Assembly (NCBI RefSeq): GCF_001640805.2 | Contig: NW_026116648.1 | Location: forward strand, 186,001 to 250,000 | DNA from: Lates calcarifer | Taxonomy: Eukaryota > Chordata > Actinopteri > Centropomidae | Length of the DNA stretch: 64,000 bases | Direction: 5' to 3' | Part shown: positions 37,136-49,552 of the stretch, piece by piece | Layout of the letters: each line of letters starts with the position of its first letter | How positions within the stretch are numbered: the first letter of the stretch is position 1 | The notes under the pieces: generated by a model | Told to the model about the DNA's origin: nothing | The model's input: the letters and a program-made list of their open reading frames with translations, nothing else | Database searches by the model: none | Position numbers and translations under genes: made by a program

Positions 37136-37564
37136 GGTCAGTCTTAAACTGGAACACAACATAATATTAATTTCAAAATTTTGCTTCCCATATTTTTTAT
37201 TTTATTCTCGAACACCACTAGAGTATATTTCCATGATTTACAGTTGATAGTCTTCACTTTCTCTGAAGATGGGGAAACATAAAAAACTTCTTGGAGCAAA
37301 CAACAGAGAAATTTCAGGCTTTGCAGTGGGGAGGAACGGTCAGCCTGCTGGAGGAGGAGGTCTTTGTTCAACAGATTCCTTTATAACATTACGGGAGCCA
37401 AATCTAATGCACACATTTACTGAGAGATGGAGCAGGAAAAATATGAAAGTGCATCGTACATAATGTCACCTTAAGTTTAATTTTGAAAATATTAACTACT
37501 ACAAATGTAAAAGAGTCAAATTTCTCTCTCTCTCTCTCTCTCTCTCTTTCTAACACTCTCACAG
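37136..37564 (+). other. Intergenic/leader region between the two transposon genes
   Basis: About 430 bp with no supported coding region. Its right end is a TC repeat (37,521-37,550) followed by an acceptor CTCTCACAG ending at 37,564. The dinucleotide repeat therefore serves as, or extends, the polypyrimidine tract of the next gene's first coding exon. Confidence 0.5.
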
Positions 37565-40327
37565 GGCATCATGGCAGAAAACACACCCGTTCGATTGCTG
37601 GTTATCCTGAGTGAAGACAGTAGTGTAAGAATGGAGCTACGCAAGGGGATTCCCAATTCATTGGAAGAGCTAATGGATGAGGTCAAGAATGCATGTGGAT
37701 TAGAGGGATATATAAGACTGCAGTACAAGGACACAGATTTTGGGAACATATTTGTGAATCTGACCTCCACAACTGTAATTAAGGATCTTACAATTCTCAA
37801 AGTAATCCAGTTAGAGCCTGATTCAACTGTTGTCTTATACCCAGTTGATCCCCCCATGAGTAGCACCCCTTTGTTTGGACTGGACAGTGATGACTCCTCA
37901 GTGTCTGCACATACAGATGACACAATACTGCTTAGCAGCCCTTCCTCAGATTCACTAAGGACACAGCAGTGGCCACGAGTGTTCCCAATTCCACGCTTCT
38001 CCTATGATACAGAATGTCAACTGCAGAGGGGAAATGCAGAGTACATGACAAGCCAAACTAGACTGACACCTAGCTCAAAAATGCTGTCAGACATACTGGA
38101 GAAAGTAGCTGAAAGTATCTACGCATACAAACCATACCCTGAAGATTCTGACTTCAGCGATGTTGCTGAGGCACTGACAAGGAAGCACCCCTGCCTGAAA
38201 GAACCAGGGTCTTTCAATGAGAGCTATGGATGGAAACGCAGGATGAAGATAAAAATGGCCAACTACCGGACCCAACTTAAGGCACACGGTACATCTGCCG
38301 AGCTCACAGTGAATTCTTTAAAATCCAAGTCTCAAGAAGACTCCTACCCAGCAAAGAACCTGAAGAGACCTAGGCGAGCTGAGGTCAATCATTTTCCATC
38401 TTTGCCAAGTGGTGAGACTACAGGAAGCCTGGAACAAGAGAGGATTTCCCTTTAGGCAGAACTACAGAAAAGAAACAACCGTCAAGCAATAAAAGAAAAG
38501 ATGGCAAAGACGTTTGGATACCGTAGGCAAGAAATAGTGCATAAGCAGCCGAGCATTGAAGACATCATGGCAAGATGGCCAGCACTTTTCCAGATGGAAG
38601 AGGTATGTTTTTAGATGCAAGGCACCTCAGACCCATTAGTCACTCAAACATCACTGACTCATTCAAGTACAACTGTAGGAACGAGAACAAAAAAAATTGT
38701 TTTGAGAGGAGAGGGACTCAGTATATTAATTAATGCCATTAATTAGACATTCATAAAAGATGATTTTCAAGCAGTTTGATCAAACCTTCAGTCTGACCAA
38801 AGTTCTTGGCGCAGTTGGACAAGTACACGTCCAAACTGCTGGAGATCATCAGGAACACAGGGAGGACGTGTGAAAGTGCAGACCAAGAGGACCTTGCAGG
38901 TTTTAGATGAGGTATCTATGTATGAGTTTGTTCTCAGTGGGATCCATAGTTGAATAGCTGGGGTGTGTGTGCGCTTTTAATAAGTAGTAACTGTTCTTTC
39001 TCAGACGGTGGACATCACAATCAGAAGAGAGTACATCTTTAAATCTTTGATGATCTACCTGGGTGAACCTGTTCATCACCTCATCAAAGAATGCCAGGTA
39101 AGGGCATCTCTCTCACTAACACAGATATGAGGGGCATAATTCATTCTGGCCCTCTCACATACATACATTCTCCTCTCACACACATACATTCTCCTCTCAT
39201 ACACATATATTCTCCTTTCTCAGGGACACAGGAAGTCCCTCCTTAAACAGGAAGTCACTCTCAAACCAGGAAATACATGTGCTTGCTCAGCTTATCCTAG
39301 CCAAATATTTTTATCCATTAAATTGTCCAGTGTTTAAGAAAGTGGGGAGACAGATGTGCCACTTCTTCTCGACATCATTGTTATTATTAATGTATTTCAT
39401 ACTTAACTACTCAAAAAGTTTGGAAACATTATTTCAGTCAATCAGTTCTCCCCTTTAATAATACCAATTGGTACTGTATTTTATATCATTGGAAAGCCTG
39501 ATTTGTCACCTTTACAATGAGGTACAACTTGTAAGGATTGTGCATTCATGGAATGAGCAAAAGAGCTAAACTTGTGGGTAGTGCCTAAAGAAAACGTTTT
39601 GTCATCTGAGCCCTTTTCTCAACTTTCAGTCTTCACATTGCACACTTATTTGCTTTGTTTGTATTGTCATACATCTTTTACACTAATCTCCACCACTTCA
39701 GGCATTTCTCTAATACTTTCATGTCATTCAACCTCCTTTAAATCTATTTTTATCAGTTATTGCTTATGCCATGTTAGTATTACTTCAGCAATTTTCTTTA
39801 GCTGACAGTTTCCAGTGTACAACATTTTTTTCAACATATTTAAATTCAAAATATTCAACTGTTACACACTGTTTGAGCACTTAAAAAAACATTTCATCTC
39901 TCAGCTTACAAGTTATACTTTTCAGCTGTTATATCAGCCTTTTCAGCATTGCTTCAACCATAGCGTTCAGCCTTCAGCCTTGTCTTGAGAAAATGCTCTT
40001 TCTAATTGTCCTCATTGTTGCTTTTTTGTGTGTGTGCAGGATGAAAATGAGGCTGACGAACTGGAGCAGAAAGCCATGGCAATCGTTGTCAGTGGAAAAG
40101 AGGACATTAAAATAGTCATTGATGGAACAGAGGTCCTGAAAGAGGTGCCCACAATTGCAACGGCTGTTGCAATGTTCTTCGGGTTCACCTACGCACTCAA
40201 CCTAAAATATCCGAAGAATCTGCAGTACACCTTTGAATTTGTGCAAAAAGTCCTGATGGAGCTTGGTGCAAAAAAGATCTCCCCAAAAGTGCATAAGCTG
40301 AGCACCCAGCTTTTCAGTCCAGAGTAG
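37565..40327 (+). pseudogene. PB1-like, 'SAMD3-like' fish transposon partner gene, four exons, disrupted
   Basis: The coding exons read by eye are 37,565-38,602 (ATG 37,571), 38,815-38,911, 39,005-39,097 and 40,040-40,327 (stop TAG 40,325). All have GT-AG borders and phase-0 joins. The N terminus (residues about 6-75; RLLVILSEDSS, LQYKDTDFGNIFVNLTS) resembles a PB1/ubiquitin-like fold. A central block has QWPRVFPIPRFSYDTECQLQ and HPCLKEPGSFNESYGWKRRM. The last exon ends with GFTYALNLKYPKNLQYTFEF. This matches a multi-copy teleost family often labelled sterile-alpha-motif 3-like, whose function is unknown to me. Two lesions are visible. A TAG (38,453-38,455) interrupts an otherwise open frame that continues to the exon end. 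The second exon is 97 bp, with one extra base near 38,855, after which the expected frame (ending QVLDE) resumes. A candidate AATAAA lies at 40,886-40,891. Confidence 0.7.
39151..39222. repeat. Short minisatellite in intron 3 of the PB1-like gene
   Basis: About three imperfect copies of a 21-bp unit of the form CTCTCACACACATACATTCTC. Confidence 0.75.
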
Positions 40328-41300
40328 GCAGAGTTAACTCGCCTGATTTTACAGTGTTTCTACAACCAGGACTTTGTTCTCTTTTATATGAGGTTGGTGT
40401 TCGATATGACTACATTTCCACTGCTGACAAAAGAATCTGCCCAAGTTATCGCAGACACAAGTGGACAGTGTGCTGAAAACCAGGAGAGCACTGGTTTGTT
40501 TATGACAGATTTTTCAGACCAAGAGAGGGCCAGAAGCTACCTCACACGTTTGCAGGTTATGGAACTGAGGGGATTCACACAAATCCACTGATAACACTTT
40601 ATTTTAAGGAATAATTCCTCTCTGTATTACTTTTCATTTTGAAATAGGACAATTTTCTGTTCTGATGTTTTTTTGTTACTATTTGTAATTTATTTTAGTC
40701 ACTGAGTATTTAGTTTGGATCTGTTCAGCGAGTGTGTTCACCTGAAAATGCAGATATTTCTTGATTGCTGATTGTATTTGAGAAAAAAAAAATCTGTTAT
40801 GGTTGAGAATGATTGTTCTTAAGGTAGGACTATGTTAAAACATTTTGAAAAAAAATGTAGTAATTGAAAAAAATTTTCATTCAACAATAAATAATATGTT
40901 AAAAAGGAATGTGGTCTGAGTATGAATCTAAATGTATTGCAAGTAGTTTTTTTTAATTCAGTTCTGTAAACATTAAATTATGATGACTTTAAATTTTTAT
41001 TTGAGATAACTTAAAAAAAAAGTTTGCTCCCACATTCAAAAGTTGTTTACATGAAGTTAAAATATTCAGGTTCAATGAAGTGGATTATTTACATTAAGTA
41101 AAGAAACCAATTTATTTATTTTAATTTAGGAAAACTTGAAATAATTGCTTTGCTTCACCTTCAGAAATTAGTTTACAAGAGGTCAAATATTTTAGTTCAA
41201 ACTAAATTAATTGTTTACATTGTATCAATGCTATAATATTAGGTGTGACAGATTACTTCAATTTTTTTAAGTTGAGCCAATGTTTCATTTTTTTTCAGTG

Positions 41301-42270
41301 CAGAACTCAAATCCTAATCCTTTTTGGCTAATAACTTAAGAATGGTGAAGGGTTGACAAAAAAAAAAAAGATTCTCCCTCAGCATAACTTTGACCCATTG
41401 AAGCATTGTACCAATAGCTTCACCTTTTGGTGAGGTAGGGTGACCTAAACCTTCAGAGTTTTTGGCCAATGAAGCAGCAACAGTGGCAGCAACAGCATCG
41501 GTGGCAGCAGTGAGTCCCAGCACTCATCAATGTACCTAGTGAAAAGATGCTATTTAGAGGGGGTACTTGCTAGATTGTATGTAATTGATTCCCCAGATTT
41601 TGATGTTTCCTATATAATTCATTAAAACACAATTACACAATCAATGTGTAATGGTTTGGAAACATCTGGTGCCAAATGACTGTGTTATTGCATGTTCAAG
41701 TCTAGTATTAGCCTGATATCAAGCTTCTCCATACTTAGATTTTATGCATACACACGCTCACACAGATGTCCCCTAACAAAACTTAGACTGATTCACTTCA
41801 GAGGAAACTATTATGGAAAGAGAAATTGAAGTGTCAGTCTCTGAGGAGTGCTTCATCACTGTCCAATGGCCTTATTAGTACCTCACTACAAAGGGAATCC
41901 TAACTCACCCCTGGGGTAAAGAGGTCCTGCTTTGTTCATATGGAAACTCCTATTGATAAATTCTTCATTCACCTGCTCATTCATGCAGCACATAAACACA
42001 GTAAGTACTCCTGCACACATACACACAGGCAAACAGATGCCCGCACACATACTTGAGTAGAGACAATTGCAAGCCATCTGTAAGTGCTGAGCAAGCTGGT
42101 GGAAAAAAGGTAATCAACAACTTGTCTGACTGCTCATTACTTCTTCATTATGGAGTGGAAACAAACACAAAATACCTGAGCTTAGAGGCAGCTCTTCTCA
42201 TTGACACTCACTCATGGACACAGACACACACAACACACACACACACACACACACACACTATTAAAAAAGT
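41301..42270. other. No gene recognised
   Basis: Right flank of the candidate transposon. There is no supported exon. A CA microsatellite lies at its right edge (42,217-42,259). Confidence 0.5.
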
Positions 42271-42508
42271 GTGTGCTATATTGCCTCAAAGAAAACCCCT
42301 CATTATGCCAGCTTTGCTTGTTTACACTGAACCAAACAAATCCGGAATAATGCTGTCCCACTGTGTGATTTTAGATTGCATATTGGTCTTCCAGAATGAG
42401 AGGCATATGTGTAACACAGCAGCATTGCTGTCTGTCCCTTTTACAGAGGTGTCGATTCAGCTCTGTGACTACCTGTCGGCATAACAGCAGAACAACAATG
42501 CCCTCTGA
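42271..42508 (+). repeat. Dispersed repeat, second copy (first at 1,371)
   Basis: The block containing ATTATGCCAGCTTTGCTTGT, CTGAACCAAACAAA, AATGCTGTCCCA and, further on, GTCGATTCAGCTCTGTGACTA and AGCAGAACAACAATGCCCTC matches, in the same order, a block at about 1,371-1,575. This copy is longer in the middle. No coding sequence is seen; the family is not recognised. Confidence 0.7.
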
Positions 42509-43969
42509 TTCTGTGTTTGTACTATTTATACAGAATGGCAAGGAAGAATAATGGTACAACCCTGCCTTGAATGTACTATATAAAAGCGGCTACTCTCACA
42601 CAGATGAAGTGGCTGATGGACAGCTATTATGGACAACCCTCCCATTTAAAGCATCTGCTTTTGAGGAAAATACTTTTTGAGAATAGGACACATTTTTACA
42701 CTGAATCTATTAGGAAAGTTTCCTTGTGACTAACTTTGAAAGACACATTGAGAACTTTTGGTAGTTTGGCAGCTTTAAGGCTCCATTTGACACAAAGGTT
42801 GTGTCGCTCTTCTCCAAGCCTTCCTTAGGACATCCATCCTATCTCTAAGGGTGAGCCCAGCCACTAGGGATGTTAATGATTAACCGTCTATTAATTGCAG
42901 TGAAGACTTTGACTGATTAAAATGTAGTAATCAATTAATCAGTTTTATTTCATTGCTGTATCATTTCTCTGGAGCTCACATGCTGTGTAATGAACTTTAA
43001 TACTGGCAGAGGGTGTACTTCACACAAATTACGAAAGTAACAGAGGAAGGAGCAGTCACAGGTCAAGAAAAAAGAAATGTGAGACAAGGTGAAGTGGCCA
43101 AAATGTAGGGCAGTGTAGGAACATTATACAGGACATTGCAAAATGTAAATATTGTGTCTTCAAATACACTTCCATTACATTGTCCATGTTGTATTAAGTT
43201 AGCACCCGAGGACTGGAGTGCAAGGAGAGTGGAATGTTGTCCTCCCAACAAATTCTTACATCATGTTACCTAGGAGAAGCTCCAGTGATACATGTATAGT
43301 GAAAATAACTCAGAGGATTTGGTTTATGGGGAGACCGGAGCCCAAATGACACCCGCCCTCCTCCCCATCTCCCACCACGTCTGTGAGATCTTCACAGCAA
43401 GCAGAAGCCTCAAGCTCGCAAACTAATAAGGCAGAAACTAGGATATCATTGACCAGAATGTGAAAATTATTCTCTGTCCTCTCTGTTTAAACCTGGTTTA
43501 CTTAAACTATGTCAGTGATCAATAGGAAGTGTGAACATTATCCCCTCAGCTGTATTTGTTTACCTCCTTAACATTCCTAATAAATATGACTGTTCTGAGA
43601 TGCTCGAGAGCAGAAATTCAAATTCATCTCTTGTCCTTTTAGTGTTTTTAGTGCAAAATGTGTGTACATGTGTGTGTGGGTGTGGGTGTGTCAGCACTGC
43701 TACACTAGTCAGAAGACATCTTGTTCCATGTTGCTGCAAATACCCCAGCAAGGCTAACTATTACTTCTTATAAAATATTAATTGTGCTGATCATTAATTC
43801 AACCTCAAGGCTAAAGCTCCTCTACTGTGAGAGCTCCTTGATGTTATTTTTTCACTCCACCTTTCTTATTCTGGTATATGAAATAGACACAAACTGCAGA
43901 GTGTGTGTATGAGAGGAAAATGGACTGGAGTGTTGACTTGTCAACTAAAGTCAAAAGAAATTATATAAA
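42509..43969. other. No gene recognised; possible hAT-type end
   Basis: Non-coding. The segment AGGGATGTTAATGATTAACC (42,867-42,886) resembles the terminus of some fish hAT repeats, but no partner end was found. Confidence 0.4.
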
Positions 43970-45955
43970 TAAGATAAGATAGACTTTATTCATCCCACTT
44001 GTGGGAAATTTACATGTTACTGCATAAAAGATGGCAGAGGCCACCACAGAGTCATAAAAGGTCTTTAGCAGTGACCTGCACACTCTGAAGGACCTCACAG
44101 GGCATTGGTGTTGTAAGACCAGTCCAGTTTATTGTTAATGTAAACACCCAGGTATTTGTACTCCTCCACAATCTCAATGTCCAAACCCTGGATGTTCACC
44201 GGTGCAGTGGAAAAAGACTTCCTGCTGAAGTTGATCACCTCCTCCTTCGTCTTGCTGGGGTTTATGTACAGACTGTTCTTGCCACACCAGTCGACAAAGT
44301 TGGTGATGACCTCCCTGTACTCCAGATCGTTCCCATGAGAGACACACCCAACAATGGCTGTGTCATCGGAGAACTTCTGGAAGTGCCAACTGTCAGTGTT
44401 GTGTTTGAAGTCCGATGTGTACAGGGTGAAGAGGAAGGGGGACGGTACTGTACCCTGCGGGGCCCCCGTGCTGCAGACCACCACATCACACACACAGTTG
44501 CGAAGCCTCACATACAATACTGCGGTCTGTTGGTGAGATAGTCAGTGGTCCAAGCAGCCAGGTTACAGTCCACTCCAACTCCTTCCAGCTTCCCCCTGAA
44601 CAGAGATGGTTAGATAATGTTGAACGCACTGGAGAAGTTGAAGAAGGTGACCCTCACAGTGCTTGCAGTGTTCTCCAGGTGTGAAAGGCATCTGTGCAGC
44701 AGGTAGATGACAGCGTCTTCCATACCAATGCCAGGTCTGTAGGCAAACTGCAGAGGATCCATTGCATCACTCACTAGGTGTCGGAGGTGGCTCAGGATGA
44801 TCCTCTCCTCTCACTACTGGCCTGAAGTGTTTCGGCTCACTGGGATGCGCAGTCTTTGGAACTGGGACCACGCAGGATATTTTCCACAGGAGCAGAACTC
44901 TTTCCAGACGGAGGCTCAAGTTAAAGATGTGCAGGAAAACCCCACAGAGCTGATCTGAACAGTCCTAGAGCAGTCTGGCACTGATGCCATCAGGGCCCGT
45001 AGCCTTCCTCGCCTTGATCATCAGATGTGATGGAGAGGCAGGGAGGGGGAGCGACCCCTGCTGAGAGTGGTGCAAGGATCATCCTGGTGGGGTGTTGAAG
45101 GTGACGAAGGAGGGGTGGTATGAATTACCATAAGGTCTGGGATCATGTGGGTGGGCGAGGGGACAGGGATAGGGACACAGTCAAATCTGTTAAAAAACAG
45201 GTTCAGTTCATTTGTTTTTAGGCCTCTCCAGATCTCTCTGGTGTTGTTCCCCTGAAGGCACTCCTCCAGCTTCCTGCTGTAGCTGTCCTTGCCCCTTCTC
45301 CCTCTCCCATCTCCCTCCTCAGCTCCTTCTGACCCTCTTCATCTCATCCTTATTCCCAGTTTTAAAAACCTGCTTCTCCTCATTCAACAGGGTTTTAGTT
45401 CTGGGTTCACCCAGGGTTTGTTGTTGGAGAAACACCGCACCTTCTTTGTAGGCACAGTGTTCTACACACAGAAGTTTATGTAGTCCGTGATGCAGGTTGT
45501 CAAACTGTCAATGTCCTCCCCATGTGGACCACACAGCACCTCGCAATCCGTGGTATCAAAGCAGTCCCTCAGAGCCATACTGGCCTCCTCAGTCCTCGGT
45601 ATAGCTATAACATGAGAGAACTCCCTTGGGATATAGTATAGCTGCATGGTAACTGCTAGCAGCTCAGTGTCCCTGTTGCAGAACTGCTCCTTTACCCTGA
45701 TGTGGCCTGGGTTGCATCTGTCATTCACAAACATTACAATGCCCCCTCCTCTCTTCTTACTGCACTCCTTGGCTTTCCAGTCCACTCTCACAAACTGAAA
45801 CATGTCCGGTGAAATGTGCGAATCCAGAGTGAGTTCATTCAGCCATGACTCAGTGAAGCACGTGAGGCTACAGTCCCCCGTACTCCCTCTGCAGCCTGGT
45901 TAGCACCATAAGCTCTTCCATCTTCGCGGAGAGAGATCTCATGTTCCCCATGATG
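43970..45955 (-). mobile_element. LINE of the CR1/L2/Rex1 group, near-complete coding order, decayed
   Basis: Read on the minus strand, the element starts with an APE-endonuclease N terminus (MGNMRSLSAKMEEL near 45,945, then CFTESWL). It continues with KKRGGGIVMFVNDRCNPGHI (45,803-45,700) and a linker block RCFSNNKPWVNPEL (about 45,390-45,440). The RT part follows (44,517-44,095) with STGAPQGTVPSPFLFTLYTS, KFSDDTAIVG (an SDDT-type catalytic box), SKTKE and EYKYLGVYINNKLDW. The 3' end is a short GATAA-type tail at 43,970-43,981 preceded by the AATAAAGT block. Frameshifts and stops break the reading throughout, so it is inactive. The exact family within the group is not certain. Confidence 0.82.
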
Positions 45956-48900
45956 ACAGAAGGTATACAAGGTTTATACCTTCTTTTCTTGTTCTGAAAT
46001 AACTTGTATCAGTTTGTGAATAGGAGTAAACTTTTATTTATTTATTTTTTCCATCTATCTTTTTTATTTATTCAATTGTATTTTTTTTTTTTCAAATTTC
46101 ACATCTAGTAGTTTAATTAAACAAGGGCCATAATCTCAAAGATATGCCCCCCCCCCACCACCCGTGAGCAGACCTCATCCACATGAACTGGAGATGTCTG
46201 GAAATAAAATTTATTTGGATTTTTTTTTCTTTCTTAGAACAAGTAGTAATATGATGGTATTTTGTCCATGTGCCTGCCTGTAAACGCCAGCAAGTTAATG
46301 AATGTGTGATTACAAAAGTTTCTCTGCTCAATGCCTGTGGGTTAACTTAGATGACTGTTTTGGTGGGTGGGGTGCAATTATTCCTATTTTTTCCAAAAAA
46401 GACAAAAAAACATCCATCTGTGAGGGCTGATTGTGGGCTTGGAAAGCTGGATTTTGTGCAGTTCAGTGGCACTGGGGTGAATTTATTTCAGTAGTTGGAA
46501 CAGAATTCTATTGTCTGAGTGAATCCGAGAAGAGCCATACACACTGCATCCCTCCCACTATCAGTACAACCAAACACAAAAATACTTGTATTGCTTCTCT
46601 CTGTGAGTACTCTTCATTGTCTGCTTTCATACCTGGAGCCAATAACTAACCACAAGCTAAGGTATTGTTTTAATTTAGAGATCAGGTACAATCTCATGGC
46701 AACTGATACAATAAAATAATCAACCTAATTTCTCCTCTCATTACTAGTTTCAGAGAGTGATTTCAGCAAACCAAATTTTGCTTTTAGTGGACATGGACAT
46801 GATGAATAAGGTCAACCACTGTTAGTACATCCAACAGTAGTCATTTCTGTGCATGATGAGCATGCTTACTGCATCATGAACCCAGATGTCTTGTGTAATA
46901 TTTGAGTATTTTCCAGGTTTCCATTATATTCAGGATGTTGTTTACATGGAAATGGAACATGGGAAATGCGACATGAGATACTTCGTATTTCAGCTTCAGG
47001 AACCCAATTTGACCATGGGTGGTCCTACATATAAGTTTCCATAAAGTTTCTGAGTAGTGACACATTTTTTTACAAAGGTTATTTTGGTGCATTTTGATGA
47101 AGTATCTCTTTGTTTAGAGGAAGCGAAGATCTATCTGTAGAAGAAAAACAGAAAGATGGAGGGAACATCTCCTCAGTGCTGTTCATGAAGAGCATTCCTC
47201 CCTGTCTGCTCCCCCTGCTCCTGTCTGGTGTGGTGTATGATAAAGTATCCAGGCAGGAGGTCTGTCGGTGTGTAAAGGGCCGGTGTTCCAAGCACTTCTC
47301 CTGGGGCACAGTGAGGGAGGGCATGGGGCTGTGGGTTGGATGATGGACGAGAAGTAAAGGAGCCTCTCAGTCTATACCAATGCATTCCACCTCCCCCTGA
47401 GCTCACCTTTTCTGCTACCTTCATCACTTGGTAAAGTCTCACTACACTCATTTTGCTACTGCATCCTTTACTTCCCCCACATTTGTCTTTCCGTTTCGTT
47501 TCACTCCACATTTTTGATTTCTTTTCCTCCCTCATTGCTCTCGCTCTCCTCCTTTTCTCCTCTCCATCCTATTTTATGTGGATGCCCACATGGAGTCTTC
47601 TCCCTGTGTTATCACAAAACCCAGAACACAAACACACATACAAACACCACGCATCATTACCTTGCTGAAAAAGCACTGCAAGCCAGCCTGTCTGTCTGCC
47701 ATATATCTGTTCCAACTCTTCAGATGGACTAGACACTTTCTCTCTGTCCCTCCATCTGAATCCTCTACTTCCTATTAGCTGTCTGAGATGTCATAGGGTC
47801 ATTGCTTGAGAAGCCGGAGGTGTATTGACAGGGTGACGATAGGCCAAGCCAAAAACATCTATTCCTTTTGTATCCCATCAATTCTGGCCTGAGAGCTCTA
47901 CACATCTGGGGATGGCAGAGTGGGTGGATGCTGTAGGAAATATTGTTTCTTGTTTTTTTCAGATGCAAAAATATTGAGGCACTACTTTCTCCTCATTTTT
48001 AGTTGGCAAGGGGAATATCTTTTGGATTTGGAGGTTTGGATGCTATTCTTTATGTTCCTCCTGCCATAAAAGTCTCGATGACCTTCCTGCTACACCAAAG
48101 TGACCCAGCTGCCTGAGGCTCAGGCACCAGTAAGATCTCCATGACACTGCTACTTCTGTAGCTGTGCTGGTTCAGTGGTAAAAGCCTTAGGGTGCCAATT
48201 TACAAGACCTATCTGTGTCTGAAGTTAGGTACTGAAGTCAAGAACTGGTTGGCGCCCTTTTCTTAATCTTGAAAGCAAAGTGCTGCACTCCCATTAAGAT
48301 CTGAGGGTTACAAATGCCATATATGTCTCTCTTAAATTCAAAGGGCATAGACCATCACAGTCTGCATTTGAAATGAGCAAGGCCTACTACATATTAAATA
48401 AAGAAACTGGGAGGGATGGCTCCTGTGGTTGGCGTTTATGTTTTTATGCTTTTTGATGAAAATATTCCCTAATTTTGTTAAAACTAAATGCAGAGCACAA
48501 ATGCAGAATGCAGAGTTGTTAATTTACCACACAGGTCAGGAAATTGTGACTGGGGAGTCGTGGGAATTTGCCTGCACCATTCAACAAGAGAGATGGGCCA
48601 TTTGCCTCAGAGGACTGCCAAAAATATTAATTAATCTCAATTTAATGAGAGGGATATATTGTTCCATGATGTAAATGCTCTTTTGAAGCTGTTTGCACAA
48701 GAGGTCCTCTGTATACCTGTGAAAAATCGTACACTGAATCCTCAAGCTGAACTGACTGTGGTGAATCTTCTTTGTCACTGACTGAATCTGTAATGTTTAG
48801 CAATGTTGACTCCTATCACTGGTTATTGAAAACATTGTAGCAAAGTTGTAATGTACAGAATGATACTTCCTGGTGATAAGCCTAATAAAAAGCCACAAAA

Positions 48901-49550
48901 TCCACAGAAACAACCATAATGTGATAATGATGTTGCAGTTAAGTGGTTGCTTATGGGTTCAGTTTGGCTGTTAATAAATATGGAAAGAAATGTACCAGCA
49001 GAAACTACAACCCAAAATTACTATTATTTAACAATATATCAAAGAGCTACAGTGTGAAATACAAAGAAGTGTTATTTGCCTCTAAAATAACAGTTTGTAT
49101 CGCCTGTATTTTGATTTGCATGTATTACTTCTATTCACGCTTCTTAGTCTTCCTGTAATATTTCATATAATGCATCTCTTTGTTTGTCTTTGTGCTTGAC
49201 CACAGCAAATGGACAAATGTTCCAGAGGTGGGGGTTTCTTTCTGCTGCTCTTCTATTGGTCCAATAAACTGTCACTCATATCCTGCAGATAACTCTGAGA
49301 GATCCGGAGTTGGAGCACTGCTACATGCAGATCACAGTTCTGGTTTCCTAGCTACCCCAATCTTTCTTTGATCAGGAGTATTCTCTCTTTGTAGACTATA
49401 GTGTAACAAACCAGGATAGGACAGTAGTGTCCCCTTCACACTAATATCTAATAATCATTTTCCAGTTATTTTTGTGTCAGTAAACAGACTGATAAGAATA
49501 AATGCATAATTTAACCAGTGTTTTAGCACAACTGTACAGCTGTTAGAATA
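45956..49550. other. No gene recognised
   Basis: About 3.6 kb without a credible exon. It includes a C10 run (46,147-46,156). A segment at about 48,160-48,270 (GGTTCAGTGGTAAAAGCC...) faintly recalls a tRNA-like A box but is not called. Confidence 0.5.
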
Positions 49551-49552
49551 GG

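Larger units (their letters stand above)
33023..41300 (+). mobile_element. Candidate CACTA/EnSpm-like transposon with two genes
   Basis: The left end reads CACTGAAAAAAGTGAAACA. The right end, read in reverse complement from 41,300, is CACTGAAAAAAAATGAAACA. The two differ by one base and one A. Both flanks carry CA next to the terminus (33,021-33,022 and 41,301-41,302), compatible with a very short target-site duplication. Near the right end, four copies of a TTTACA-centred motif (41,043, 41,085, 41,168 and 41,210) look like subterminal repeats. Inside are two + strand genes: a zinc-finger/transposase-like protein and a PB1-like protein. CACTA elements are known for CACTA/CACTG termini, short duplications, subterminal repeats and multi-gene content, so the class call is reasonable but inferred. 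Confidence 0.6.

Noticed and set aside
48160..48270. tRNA gene or SINE
   Set aside because: Only a loose A-box-like match is present. No B box at the right spacing and no cloverleaf could be drawn.
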